A stretch of 64,000 nucleotides of DNA from Sphingomonas sp. HDW15A. Lineage in GTDB: Bacteria; Pseudomonadota; Alphaproteobacteria; Sphingomonadales; Sphingomonadaceae. Both the position numbers and the translations under genes were made by a program. Location: positions 1,364,001 through 1,428,000 of the forward strand of contig NZ_CP049870.1 in NCBI RefSeq assembly GCF_011301715.1. Direction: 5' to 3'. The notes beneath the pieces were generated by a model. The model did no database searches. It was not told the DNA's origin and worked only from the letters and a program-made list of their open reading frames with translations. Position 1 is the first letter of the stretch; each line of letters starts with the position of its first letter. This document shows positions 9,449 to 17,789 of the stretch, in pieces.

Positions 9449-9882
9449 AGATTCACCATCGCGACGATGCCGATGCAGAGCACGGCGAAGGCGAGCAGGA
9501 CGGGGACGACGAACATCTGCACGAGGGCCCCGGCACCGGACACCGGCCCCGTATAAGTCTGCATCCCCTGATCGAGGAAGCGAAGCAGGCTGGGCCGGTC
9601 GCGTGTCTTCCTCTCTTGCTTCAAGAAGATCGCCGGCACTGAGAAAAACGCGGCCAGGAATACAAGGTCCACAGCGATCATGAATGGTCCCGCTCCCGCA
9701 TTGGCGATCGTCAGCGCGAACAATGCGACGATCATCACATAAACACCGACAAGTAGCGCCCCAACCGATGCAGGAACATCCGGCACCGCGGTTTCCGGCT
9801 TCGGATTTGGCAATATCGTGGCGAGCGCGCTCGGATCGACGAGATCGAAAGTCTGCGGCCTATCCAGCTGTTCGTGACGCAT
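9445..9882 (-). CDS. unknown three-helix membrane protein in NO-response operon
   Basis: This 145-residue protein is not one I can name. After a polar N-terminus of about 40 residues there are three predicted membrane segments: ALLVGVYVMIVALFALTIA, FMIAVDLVFLAAFFSVPAIF and a C-terminal one ending LAFAVLCIGIVAMVNL. The loop between helices 2 and 3 is basic and polar (LKQERKTRDRPSLLRF). It is the first gene of the operon reading away from nsrR, and its stop overlaps the globin start. Its position suggests a role in the NO or respiratory response, but nothing in the sequence shows a catalytic or haem site. Confidence 0.75.
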   Translation of the reverse strand: MRHEQLDRPQTFDLVDPSALATILPNPKPETAVPDVPASVGALLVGVYVMIVALFALTIANAGAGPFMIAVDLVFLAAFFSVPAIFLKQERKTRDRPSLLRFLDQGMQTYTGPVSGAGALVQMFVVPVLLAFAVLCIGIVAMVNL

Positions 9883-9947
9883 TGTTTGGCCCTCCCTGGC
9901 CCGACTCAGAAATCATGTACTGGGAGAACATCTATTAGCGGCTGGAA

Positions 9948-9972
9948 AATCATGCAACAAAAATATATGATT
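9948..9972. promoter_or_regulatory. candidate NsrR operator
   Basis: A 25-bp imperfect palindrome, AATCATGCA-N7-TATATGATT (7 of 9 arm positions match), lies 5 bp upstream of the nsrR ATG in the A+T-rich gap between nsrR and the divergent globin/AOX operon. Its size and A+T-rich character fit Rrf2/NsrR operators. A second related half-site (AATCATGTA at 9911-9919) lies closer to the operon start. NsrR binding here is an inference. Confidence 0.5.
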
Positions 9973-9977
9973 ATGAA

Positions 9978-10415
9978 ATGAAGCTCACCCGCTACACCGA
10001 TTACGCCCTGCGCGTGCTGATGCACCTGGCCGTCCAGCCACGACAGCTGACTTCAATCAGCACCATCGCCCGGTCCTATGGAATTTCGCAGAATCATCTG
10101 GTGAAAGTCGTCCAGGACCTTCGCGTTGCCGGGTTTGTCGAGGCTGCCCGAGGCCGGACCGGCGGAATCCGATTGGCCCGCCCGCCCGAGGAAATCCGGC
10201 TTGGAGAAGTTGTTCGTCACACCGAAGAGGGCTTCGACCTGGTCAATTGCGCAAGCTGCCTGATCGCCCCGGCTTGCGCTTTAACCGGGGCCCTTCATCA
10301 GGCACTCGGGGCGTTCATGGCCGTGCTGGATGGCTACACAATCGCCGACCTCACCAATACGCGCTCCGAAGCCTTGCGCAGACTGCTTGCGATCCCGGGC
10401 GCGCAAGCGGCATAG
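9978..10415 (+). CDS. nsrR: Rrf2-family NO-sensing repressor NsrR
   Basis: The 145-residue protein starts KLTRYTDYALRVLMHLA, the NsrR/Rrf2 winged-helix signature, with a recognition-helix region ISQNHLVKVVQDLR and the wing GRTGGIRLARP. Three Cys in NCASCLIAPAC (C-x2-C-x5-C) match the position of the NsrR iron-sulphur ligands, though the first gap is shorter than in E. coli (C-x4-C). The tail (LDGYTIADLT) is also NsrR-like. NO destroys the cluster and lifts repression. It is divergent from the globin/alternative-oxidase operon with an operator-like palindrome between them, the expected layout for a local regulator. Confidence 0.9.
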   Translation: MKLTRYTDYALRVLMHLAVQPRQLTSISTIARSYGISQNHLVKVVQDLRVAGFVEAARGRTGGIRLARPPEEIRLGEVVRHTEEGFDLVNCASCLIAPACALTGALHQALGAFMAVLDGYTIADLTNTRSEALRRLLAIPGAQAA

Positions 10416-10500
10416 TTTCCGGCCGCTTGCCCCTACCACGCTGGCATTTGTGCCCGGGGATGCGTATCGGGCTCCAAACTTCCAGACACGAGTGGAATTG

Positions 10501-11601
10501 ATGGGTTTCAAATGCGGTATCGTCGGCCTGCCCAATGTCGGCAAGTCGACCCTGTTCAATGCACTGACCGAGACTCAGGCGGCGCAGGCGGCCAATTATC
10601 CTTTCTGCACGATCGAGCCCAACGTCGGCCAGGTCGCTGTGCCCGATCCGCGACTCGACAAGCTGGCGGCCATTGCCGGCTCGGCGAAGATTATCCCGAC
10701 CCAGCTGGCGTTCGTCGATATTGCCGGGCTGGTAAAGGGTGCGTCCAAGGGCGAGGGCCTGGGCAACCAGTTTCTCGGCAATATCCGCGAGGTGGATGCG
10801 ATCGTCCACGTGCTGCGCTGCTTTGAGAATGACGACATTCAGCACGTCGAGAACAAGGTCGACCCGATCGCAGACGCGGAAGTGGTCGAGACGGAACTCC
10901 TGCTTTCGGACCTCGAGAGCCTGGAGAAACGCGTCCCCAACCTGGTCAAGCGCGGACAGCAGGGCGACAAGGAATCGAAGATCGCGGCCAGCGTGCTGGG
11001 CCAGGCGCTGGAACTGCTTCGCGAAGGCAAGCCGGCGCGGCTGACCCAGCCCAGGGACGAGGAAGAAGCGCGGGTCTTCTCGCAGGCGCAACTGATCACA
11101 GCCAAACCCGTCCTCTACGTCTGCAACGTTAATGAGGACGAAGCCGCCGAGGGCAATGCCCATAGCGCCGCCGTGTTCGAGAAGGCCAAGGCCGAGGGCG
11201 CGGAAGCGGTCATCGTTTCGGCAGCGATCGAGGCGGACCTCGTCGGCATGGAGATGGACGAGCGGATCGCCTTCCTGGGAGAGATGGGTCTTTACGAGAC
11301 CGGGCTGACCCGGGTCATCCGCGCCGGATACGACCTGCTGCACCTTATCACCTTCTTCACCGTCGGACCAAAGGAAGCGCGGGCCTGGACCGTCGAGAGG
11401 GGCTCGAAGGCACCGCGAGCGGCGGGCGAAATCCATACCGATTTCGAGCGCGGCTTCATCCGCGCCGAGACGATCGCTTATGAAGACTACATTGCTCTTG
11501 GCGGCGAAAGCGGCGCGCGCGACGCAGGAAAGCTTCGTCAGGAAGGCAAGGAGTATGTCGTGAGAGACGGCGACGTGCTGCACTTCAAGTTCAACGTTTG
11601 A
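10501..11601 (+). CDS. ychF: redox-regulated ATPase/GTPase YchF
   Basis: This 366-residue Obg-family P-loop protein is universally conserved and linked to translation and stress. G1 is GLPNVGKST, switch II is [20 protein letters not shown], and the G4 position reads NVNEDE instead of NKxD, the known reason YchF prefers ATP. A C-terminal TGS domain is present ([17 protein letters not shown] ... [10 protein letters not shown]). I chose the ATG at 10501; the frame stays open upstream to 10330 but that part is non-coding in character. Its TGA overlaps the start of the next gene (TGATG). Confidence 0.97.
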   Translation: MGFKCGIVGLPNVGKSTLFNALTETQAAQAANYPFCTIEPNVGQVAVPDPRLDKLAAIAGSAKIIPTQLAFVDIAGLVKGASKGEGLGNQFLGNIREVDAIVHVLRCFENDDIQHVENKVDPIADAEVVETELLLSDLESLEKRVPNLVKRGQQGDKESKIAASVLGQALELLREGKPARLTQPRDEEEARVFSQAQLITAKPVLYVCNVNEDEAAEGNAHSAAVFEKAKAEGAEAVIVSAAIEADLVGMEMDERIAFLGEMGLYETGLTRVIRAGYDLLHLITFFTVGPKEARAWTVERGSKAPRAAGEIHTDFERGFIRAETIAYEDYIALGGESGARDAGKLRQEGKEYVVRDGDVLHFKFNV

Positions 11602-13328
11602 TGTCAGCCGATCCCGCAGCAGCCGAGCGGGAGGCGCGGAAGGCGCTGGAAAAGACGCCCAACGATGCGCGTGCTCTGCTGAACCTCGGCAAAGCGTTGC
11701 GAGCGCAAGGGCGCGACGCGGAAGCGGCCGAGTCCGAACGCAAGTCCATCGCGGCATCGACCCGCGATGCGCGGCATCGCCGAGTCGCCGAAGCGATGAG
11801 GGCCGGCAAGACCATCGAGGCCAACCAGCTGCTGCAAAGGCTGGTCGAGGAAAATGGCGAGGACGTCCTCGCACTCATGCTGTTCGGGTCGCAAGCGAGC
11901 AAGGGGCGCCAATATGAGCTTGCCGACCAACTCCTCTCGCGCGCCGTGGCGCTGGCGCCCGCCGATCCCAATGCCCGCTTCGCGATGGCCGATCACCAGG
12001 TGCGAACGAAGCGTTTCGAAGACGCGCTGGCGACGCTCGCGGCCCTGCCCGATGAAATGCGGAAGTCCGAAGGCGCGCAATCTCTGGAAGCGGAGTGCCT
12101 GGGCGAGCTCGGCCGGGTCAAGGAGCAGCTCGTCTTGCTTCGCGACATTGCGGCGTCGAGCGCCAACCCGCTGCAATACAATTTGAGGATCGGGCATGCC
12201 TTGCGAACGCTCGGGCGGCAGGAGGAAGCCGGCAAAGCCTATCGCGCCGTGATTGCTCAAATTCCGGCTGAAGGCACGTCATGGTGGAGCCTTGCCAACC
12301 TCAAGACGACCAAATTCACCGAGGCCGACATCGCCGCGATGCGGGCCGGGCTAGACCACCCAACAGCGCCGGTGGAAAATCGCATTCGCCTCAACTTCGC
12401 GCTCGGCAAAGCCTACGAAGATCGCAAGGACGCGGCGAACGCGTTTCGCCATTACGACGAGGGCAATCGCCTTCGCCGGTCGATCGCGCCCTATGATCCG
12501 GGCGCAATCAGCACTTGGGTGGATGCCTGCATCGCGACGTTCACGGCGGAGTTCTTCGCCGGCCTCTCACAGGGCGGCGATCCTTCGAACCAACCGATCT
12601 TCGTCATCGGCATGCAGCGGTCCGGATCGACGCTCGTCGAACAGATCCTCGCCTCCCATCCCAAGGTCGAGGGAACGTCCGAGCTCAACGAGCTGCGCTT
12701 CATCGTTGAGGCCATCCACCAGCAAAAACCGGTAGCACTGGAAAAGGCGATGGCCGCATTGTCACCGGACGAGCGACGCCAATTCGGCGCCCGCTATCTT
12801 GAAACGACTGCAATCCACAGGCGTACCGACAGGCCGCGCTTCACCGACAAGATGCCGAACAACTGGCTTCACGTCGCGCTGATCCGATCGATCCTGCCCA
12901 ACGCCAGGGTCATCGACGTTCGCAGGAATCCGATGGACTGCTGCTTTTCCAACTGGAAGCAGCTCTATGCACGGGGACTGGACCACAGCAACGCGCTAGA
13001 AACGATGGGTCAATTTTATGCTGACTATGTCCGGCTGATGCGTCATTACGATGCGGCGCTTCCCGGCTTCGTCCATCGCGTCATTTACGAAGAATTGGTC
13101 GCTGACGTCGAAAGCGAGACCCGGCGGCTGCTCGACTATCTGGGTCTCGAGTTCGACCCGGCCTGCCTTCAGTTCCATTCGACCGAGCGCCCGGTACTGA
13201 CCATCAGCGCCGGGCAGGTGCGTGAACCGATCAATCGCAAGGGGATCGACGCCTGGCACCCGTTCGAGCGCTATCTGGAACCGCTGAAAGCGGCGCTCGG
13301 CCCTGTAATCCAGGAGTGGCGGATATGA
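11601..13328 (+). CDS. TPR-repeat sulfotransferase
   Basis: This 575-residue protein has an N-terminal half of tetratricopeptide-type helix pairs (about residues 1-280) and a C-terminal Sulfotransfer_3 domain. The PAPS 5'-phosphosulfate loop is IFVIGMQRSGSTLVEQIL (about 330-348). Further typical stretches are FTDKMPNNWLHVALI and ARVIDVRRNPMDCCFSNWKQ. This architecture is common in Sphingomonadales and resembles animal tyrosylprotein sulfotransferases in the catalytic part. The acceptor is unknown. It starts with TGATG overlap at the ychF stop and ends with ATGA overlap into the MaoC gene, so three unrelated genes are translationally coupled. Confidence 0.9.
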   Translation: MSADPAAAEREARKALEKTPNDARALLNLGKALRAQGRDAEAAESERKSIAASTRDARHRRVAEAMRAGKTIEANQLLQRLVEENGEDVLALMLFGSQASKGRQYELADQLLSRAVALAPADPNARFAMADHQVRTKRFEDALATLAALPDEMRKSEGAQSLEAECLGELGRVKEQLVLLRDIAASSANPLQYNLRIGHALRTLGRQEEAGKAYRAVIAQIPAEGTSWWSLANLKTTKFTEADIAAMRAGLDHPTAPVENRIRLNFALGKAYEDRKDAANAFRHYDEGNRLRRSIAPYDPGAISTWVDACIATFTAEFFAGLSQGGDPSNQPIFVIGMQRSGSTLVEQILASHPKVEGTSELNELRFIVEAIHQQKPVALEKAMAALSPDERRQFGARYLETTAIHRRTDRPRFTDKMPNNWLHVALIRSILPNARVIDVRRNPMDCCFSNWKQLYARGLDHSNALETMGQFYADYVRLMRHYDAALPGFVHRVIYEELVADVESETRRLLDYLGLEFDPACLQFHSTERPVLTISAGQVREPINRKGIDAWHPFERYLEPLKAALGPVIQEWRI

Positions 13329-13795
13329 GGTCGGAAGATCTGGTTTATTTCGAGGACGTCGAACTCGGAGCGAAGACCGTGTTCGGCCATTACGACGTCA
13401 CCCTTGAGGAAGTCCTCGAATTCGCACGTAAATACGACCCGCAGCCGTTTCATTTGAGCGACGAGGAAGCGGCCAAGACTCACTTCGGCCGGATCGCCGC
13501 AAGCGGATGGCACACCTGCGCGATGGCCATGGCCGTAATCGCCCGGAAGGTGGTGGAAGAGAAGCAGGCTGGCCTTGGTGCGCCTGGAGTGGACGAGTTG
13601 CGCTGGCTGAAGCCGGTCTATCCCGGCGACCGGCTGACCGTGACCGGGACGGTCGTCGACAAGACGCCGTCCCGCTCAAAGCCGGAGATCGGCGTGATCC
13701 GCACGGAAACAGTGGTCACCAATCAGGACGACATGCCGGTGATGCGCTACACCTCGATCGTAATGATGCGCCGACGGCCCGGCACCGGCAACTAG
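13325..13795 (+). CDS. MaoC-family (hot-dog fold) dehydratase
   Basis: The 156-residue protein is a single hot-dog domain of the MaoC/(R)-hydratase type. The catalytic region reads YDPQPFHLSDEEAAKTHFGRIAASGWHT, with Asp and His at the expected active-site positions, followed by the conserved LRWLKPVYPGDRLTVTGTV. Relatives hydrate enoyl-CoA or act on acyl groups; the substrate cannot be told here. The ATG at 13325 overlaps the sulfotransferase stop (ATGA); a GTG at 13316 is a less likely start. It is convergent with apt, overlapping by 4 bp. Confidence 0.92.
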   Translation: MRSEDLVYFEDVELGAKTVFGHYDVTLEEVLEFARKYDPQPFHLSDEEAAKTHFGRIAASGWHTCAMAMAVIARKVVEEKQAGLGAPGVDELRWLKPVYPGDRLTVTGTVVDKTPSRSKPEIGVIRTETVVTNQDDMPVMRYTSIVMMRRRPGTGN

Positions 13796-14331
13796 CCGCC
13801 GGCAAAATCGATAAGTGCCCGGCTGTCGATCCCGGCGTTCTTCAGCCTCGCGCCGCCTTCAAGATCGGGAAGATCGATAATGAAACGCGCGCCGACGACG
13901 ATGCCTCCAGCTCGCTCCACCAGCCTCGCAGCCGCGAGCGCTGTGCCGCCGGTGGCAAGCAAATCGTCGACGATCAGAACCCGCGCGCCGGGGGCGCAGG
14001 CGTCGACATGCATGGCCAAGCGGTCGCGGCCATATTCCAGCGCATAATCTTCGGCGATGGTCGCGCCAGGCAGCTTCCCGTCCTTTCGGACGAGAAGGAG
14101 CCCGGCGCCCAGCTTGACCGCGAGCGCGCCGCCGATCGCGAACCCGCGCGCTTCGATGGCAGCGACGAGGTCGACGGGTTGGTCGACCGTCTCAGAAAGC
14201 AAATCGACCGCAACGGCGAGCCCGACGCGGTCGAGGAATAACGTGGTGATGTCGCGAAACTGAATCCCGGGCTTGGGGAAGTCGTTTATCGTGCGGACCA
14301 GCGCCGCCAGGTCGGCAGCGCTGGTCGTCAT
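13792..14331 (-). CDS. apt: adenine phosphoribosyltransferase
   Basis: This salvage enzyme makes AMP from adenine and PRPP. The protein is 179 residues from the ATG at 14331; the frame extends upstream to 14544 but that part runs inside petC. The PRPP-binding loop is RVLIVDDLLATGGTALAAA, and the N-terminus (LVRTINDFPKPGIQFRDITT) and AIEARGFAIGGALA are family-typical. It lies 5 bp downstream of petC in the same direction, so it probably shares the cytochrome bc1 transcript. It complements the nucleoside salvage genes at 33-43 kb. Confidence 0.96.
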   Translation of the reverse strand: MTTSAADLAALVRTINDFPKPGIQFRDITTLFLDRVGLAVAVDLLSETVDQPVDLVAAIEARGFAIGGALAVKLGAGLLLVRKDGKLPGATIAEDYALEYGRDRLAMHVDACAPGARVLIVDDLLATGGTALAAARLVERAGGIVVGARFIIDLPDLEGGARLKNAGIDSRALIDFAGG

Positions 14332-14336
14332 CGCAC

Positions 14337-15268
14337 TCAGCCCTGCACCCCGGCCTGCGCCTTGGCGCGGGCGTTCTTCGCTTTGTTCTTGGGATCGAGC
14401 ACGCCCGTCTTGCGAACGCCGCGCTTCGCCTCCGCCCACACGTTCTGATAGGCGAAATAACCAAGGATCGTGCCGATCAGAAGGAAGATCAGGACGGTAA
14501 TTCCGGTCCGCTTGCGGGCCTCGAGCTTGGGCTCGGCAGTCCACAGGAGGAAGGCGCTGACGTCCTTCGCCATCTGGTCGACGGTCGCCGCAGGCGCCCC
14601 CTCACCCTCGTAGCTCACCTGTCCGTCGGCAGTGAGCGGCGGCGGCATGGCGATATTCAAGTTGGCGAAATAGGGGTTGTAGTGAAGACCTTGCGGGGTC
14701 TTCGCTGCCGGGAACTTCTCGAGCAACTCGGCCGGTTGGTTCTGATAGCCAGTGAGCAGCGAGTAGATGTACGCCGGGCCACCTTCGCGAGCCTTGGCCA
14801 TCAGCGAGAGGTCAGGCGGAAGCGCATTATTGTTAGCCGCGCGCGCCGCAGTCTCGTTGGCATAGGGACTCGGGAAACGGTCGGATGGGACGGCCTTGCG
14901 GGTCGCCGGCTCGCCGGTTTCCGGATTGGTCGTGGGGACCTCGATCTTCCACTGCTCGGTCGCGTAACCCTTTATCTGGCCTTCGGTGTAGCCGAGGTCG
15001 GCAAGGTTGCGGAATGACACCAGGCTGATGGCATGGCACCCGGCGCACACTTCTGTGTAGACCTTGAGGCCGCGCTGAAGCTGGGCCTTGTCGTAATGCC
15101 CGAGCGGACCATCGCTTGAGAGCTTCAGGTTCTTCGGCTCGCGATGGAATTCATGCTCCGCGCTCGCCTCGGCGGGGCGGAGAAATAGGTCTTCAGGTCG
15201 GTGCCGAAAGCGAACAGCGAGGCAACGACAAAGCCGAGACCGACGAAGAAGCCGAGTATCCGGACCAT
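14337..15268 (-). CDS. petC: cytochrome c1 of bc1 complex, apparent frameshift at 15174-15177
   Basis: This is the haem-c subunit of ubiquinol-cytochrome c reductase. Haem attachment is CAGCH (about residue 75 after repair), the probable axial Met is in NIAMPPPL, and one C-terminal membrane anchor (GITVLIFLLIGTILGYFAY) holds it in the inner membrane. The signal peptide (VRILGFFVGLGFVVASLFA) starts at 15268 but is in a different frame from the haem domain. Adding one base to the G4 run at 15174-15177 gives ...FSAPAEASAEHEF and a 310-residue preprotein. Without this the complex would lack c1, so I treat it as a sequence error. It is third in petA-petB-petC-apt. Confidence 0.92.
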
Positions 15269-15283
15269 CTGATCAAAATCCCT

Positions 15284-16579
15284 TTAGTTCGCCGGAGCCG
15301 TCTGGCCGAGCGGCGACGATTCCTGCTTCTCCCCATGCAAAACGCTTTCCGAAATCGAGTTCGGCAGTGGGAGAGTCCGCTCGAACTTGCTGACCAACGG
15401 CAGGATGATCAGGAAGTGCGCGAAATAATAAGCCGTTGCCAGCTGGCCGAGAGCGACGTTGAGCGCATTGATCTCCGCGCCGCCGATGTAGCCGAGGACG
15501 GCGATGTCGAGCAGGAGGATCCAGAAGAAGCGCTTGAACACCGGCCGATACGACCCTGAGCGAACCGGCGACTTGTCGAGCCACGGCAGGAAAAACAGCA
15601 GCAGGATCGATGCGAACATCGCAAGCACGCCCCAAAGCTTCGCATCGATCCACAGGAAGTTGAACGTGAACGAGCGAAGGATCGCGTAGAAGGGCCAGAA
15701 GTACCATTCTGGAACGATGTGCGCCGGGGTCGCGAGCGGATTGGCCGGGATGTAATTGTCCGGGTGGCCAAGCGCATTAGGCATGAAGAACACGACCAGC
15801 GCATAGACCGCCAGGAAGCCGCCGGCGAACCAGCCGTCCTTCGCGGTATAGAACGGGTGGAAGGGCAAAGTGTCCTTCTCGCTCTTGACGTCGACGCCGG
15901 TCGGATTGCTCGAGCCCGGAATGTGCAGCGCCCAGATGTGGAGGATCGTGACGCCGGCGATTACGAACGGCAGCAGATAGTGAAGCGAGAAGAAGCGGGT
16001 CAGCGCGGCCTGGTCCGGAGCAAAGCCCCCGAGCAGCCATACACGGACCGGCTCGCCGACGATCGGGAAAGCCGAGAAGAAGCCGGTGATGACCTGCGCA
16101 CCCCAGTAGCTCATCTGGCCCCAGGGAAGCACGTAGCCCATGAACGCGGTCGCCATCATCAGCAGGTAAATGACGAGGCCGAGCATCCAGACCAGTTCGC
16201 GCGGCGCCTTGTACGATCCGTAATAAAGGCCGCGGAAAATGTGGATGTAGACGACGATGAAGAAGAAGCTTGCGCCGTTGGCGTGGGCGTAGCGAAGCAG
16301 CCAGCCCGCATTGACGTTGCGCATGATGTGCTCGACCGAGTTGAAGGCGCCGTCGGCGGATGCATAATAATGCATCGCCAGCACGATCCCGGTGATGAGC
16401 TGTACGGTCAGGAAAATCCCGGCGAGAACGCCGAAATTCCAGAAATAGTTGAGGTTGCGCGGGACGGGATAGCCGCCGCCGATCGCACCGTAGACGAGGC
16501 GCGGAAGCGGCAGGCGGTCATCGAACCATTTGCCCAGCTCGGTCTTGGGTTCGTAAGGACGGGCCCAGGAAAAACTCAT
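15284..16579 (-). CDS. petB: cytochrome b of bc1 complex
   Basis: This 431-residue integral membrane subunit holds both b haems and the quinone sites. Eight membrane helices are expected, and the haem-ligand His residues are visible in MHYYASADGAF..., YAHANGASFFFIVVYIHIFRG and the H-x(13)-H pair around FSLHYLLPFVIAGVTILHIWALH. The Qo-site PEWY motif (VPEWYFWPFYAILRS) is intact. It lies 13 bp after petA and 15 bp before petC, all in one operon. The protein delivers electrons from ubiquinol to c1 and to the Rieske centre in aerobic respiration. Confidence 0.97.
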   Translation of the reverse strand: MSFSWARPYEPKTELGKWFDDRLPLPRLVYGAIGGGYPVPRNLNYFWNFGVLAGIFLTVQLITGIVLAMHYYASADGAFNSVEHIMRNVNAGWLLRYAHANGASFFFIVVYIHIFRGLYYGSYKAPRELVWMLGLVIYLLMMATAFMGYVLPWGQMSYWGAQVITGFFSAFPIVGEPVRVWLLGGFAPDQAALTRFFSLHYLLPFVIAGVTILHIWALHIPGSSNPTGVDVKSEKDTLPFHPFYTAKDGWFAGGFLAVYALVVFFMPNALGHPDNYIPANPLATPAHIVPEWYFWPFYAILRSFTFNFLWIDAKLWGVLAMFASILLLFFLPWLDKSPVRSGSYRPVFKRFFWILLLDIAVLGYIGGAEINALNVALGQLATAYYFAHFLIILPLVSKFERTLPLPNSISESVLHGEKQESSPLGQTAPAN

Positions 16580-16592
16580 CGAACGTGCCCCT

Positions 16593-17156
16593 TTAGCCGA
16601 TGGTCACGACGGTGTCGGACGTAAATTGATATTCCGGCACCTTCAGGTTGAGCGGCGCCGGGCCTTTGCGGATTCGCGCGGCAGTGTCGTAGTGCGAGCC
16701 GTGGCACGGACAGAAATAGCCGCCATATTCGCCGCGATTCTCGCCCTCTCCAGTGCCCAGAGGTACGCAGCCCAGGTGGGTGCACACGCCAAGCGTGATC
16801 AGCCAGTTCTCCTTGCCCGGCTTGGTGCGCTCGGCAAGGGTCTGGGGATCTCGAAGCTCTCCGAGAGGCACTTTGTTGGCCTCCTGGATTTCCTGCGGGG
16901 TCAGGTTGCGGACGAAGACCGGCTGCTTGCGCCAGATGGTCTTGATCGCCTGGCCCGGCGCGATCTTGGAAATGTCGACTTCCGTTGAGGCCAGGGCGAG
17001 CACGTCCGCCGACGGGTTCATCTGATAGACGAGCGGAGCGATCGTCGCGGCAGCGCCGACGCCCGCGAAACTGACTGCGGCAATGTTGATGAAGTCACGC
17101 CGACGAAGACTGTGATCAGCCTCCATCGCGGCTTGGGATTCTTCCACCGTGGTCAT
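16593..17156 (-). CDS. petA: Rieske iron-sulphur subunit of bc1 complex
   Basis: The 187-residue protein starts at the ATG at 17156, preceded by AAAGGG. A twin-arginine signal anchor (RRRDFINIAAVSFAGVGAAA) shows Tat export with the anchor retained. The [2Fe-2S] cluster motifs CTHLGC and CPCHGSHYD supply the Cys and His ligands. It is first in petABC-apt; the promoter should lie between 17156 and 17340, a gap shared with divergent trmL. Confidence 0.97.
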   Translation of the reverse strand: MTTVEESQAAMEADHSLRRRDFINIAAVSFAGVGAAATIAPLVYQMNPSADVLALASTEVDISKIAPGQAIKTIWRKQPVFVRNLTPQEIQEANKVPLGELRDPQTLAERTKPGKENWLITLGVCTHLGCVPLGTGEGENRGEYGGYFCPCHGSHYDTAARIRKGPAPLNLKVPEYQFTSDTVVTIG

Positions 17157-17339
17157 GCTCACCCTTTGACCTGTTGCTTTGGCCGGCCCGAAAAGGCGCG
17201 GATACGACACAACGCACCGGGATACGGCGCGTAAGTTGGCGCGCTGATAGCGCCTCGACCGTCAGTTGCAAATGCCGAAATTGGCGATTGCAGGCTTAGG
17301 CTTGCGGCGCAGTTCGCGCTTTCCTAATCGACCAGCACA

Positions 17340-17789
17340 ATGCGCATCGCCCTCTTCGAACCGGAGATCGCCGGCAATGTCGGGGCAATCATGCGGCTCG
17401 GCGCCTGCCTAGGCGTGCCGGTGGACCTTATCGAACCGATGGGATTTGCGTGGGACGACAGGCGGGTACGGCGGACGGCGATGGATTATATCGACCATGT
17501 CGATGTGAGCCGGCATGACGGATTCGATGCGTTTCGAGGCGTCACACCCGGCCGGTTGGTCCTGTTCACCACCAAGGGCCGCTCGAGCCTTTACGATTTT
17601 CGCTTCGACGCGGGCGACGTTTTGATTTTCGGCAAAGAAAGCGGCGGCGTCCCGCCCCATGTGGCCGAGCAATGCGATGCCGCCTTACGGATTCCACTGA
17701 GACGCGAAGCCCGCTCCTTCAACCTTGCCACCTCCGCCGCGCTCGCCGTCGGAGAGGCGCTACGCCAGACTGGAAAGCTACCGCAATGA
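17340..17789 (+). CDS. trmL: tRNA (cytidine/uridine-34 2'-O)-methyltransferase
   Basis: This SPOUT-class enzyme methylates the 2'-O of the wobble nucleotide in certain tRNA-Leu species. At 149 residues it has the minimal SpoU domain of TrmL with no N-terminal extension. The knot motifs are PEIAGNVGAIMRLGACLG, VLIFGKESGGVPPHV and IPLRREARSFNLATSAALAVGEA. Its stop overlaps the hemF start (ATGA), so they are co-translated. Trm-L/hemF adjacency occurs in other alphaproteobacteria. Confidence 0.93.
   Translation: MRIALFEPEIAGNVGAIMRLGACLGVPVDLIEPMGFAWDDRRVRRTAMDYIDHVDVSRHDGFDAFRGVTPGRLVLFTTKGRSSLYDFRFDAGDVLIFGKESGGVPPHVAEQCDAALRIPLRREARSFNLATSAALAVGEALRQTGKLPQ

Noticed and set aside
10351..11874. 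507-codon minus-strand frame opposite ychF
   Set aside because: Antisense to the fully conserved ychF and the start of the sulfotransferase gene; composition shows no protein family.
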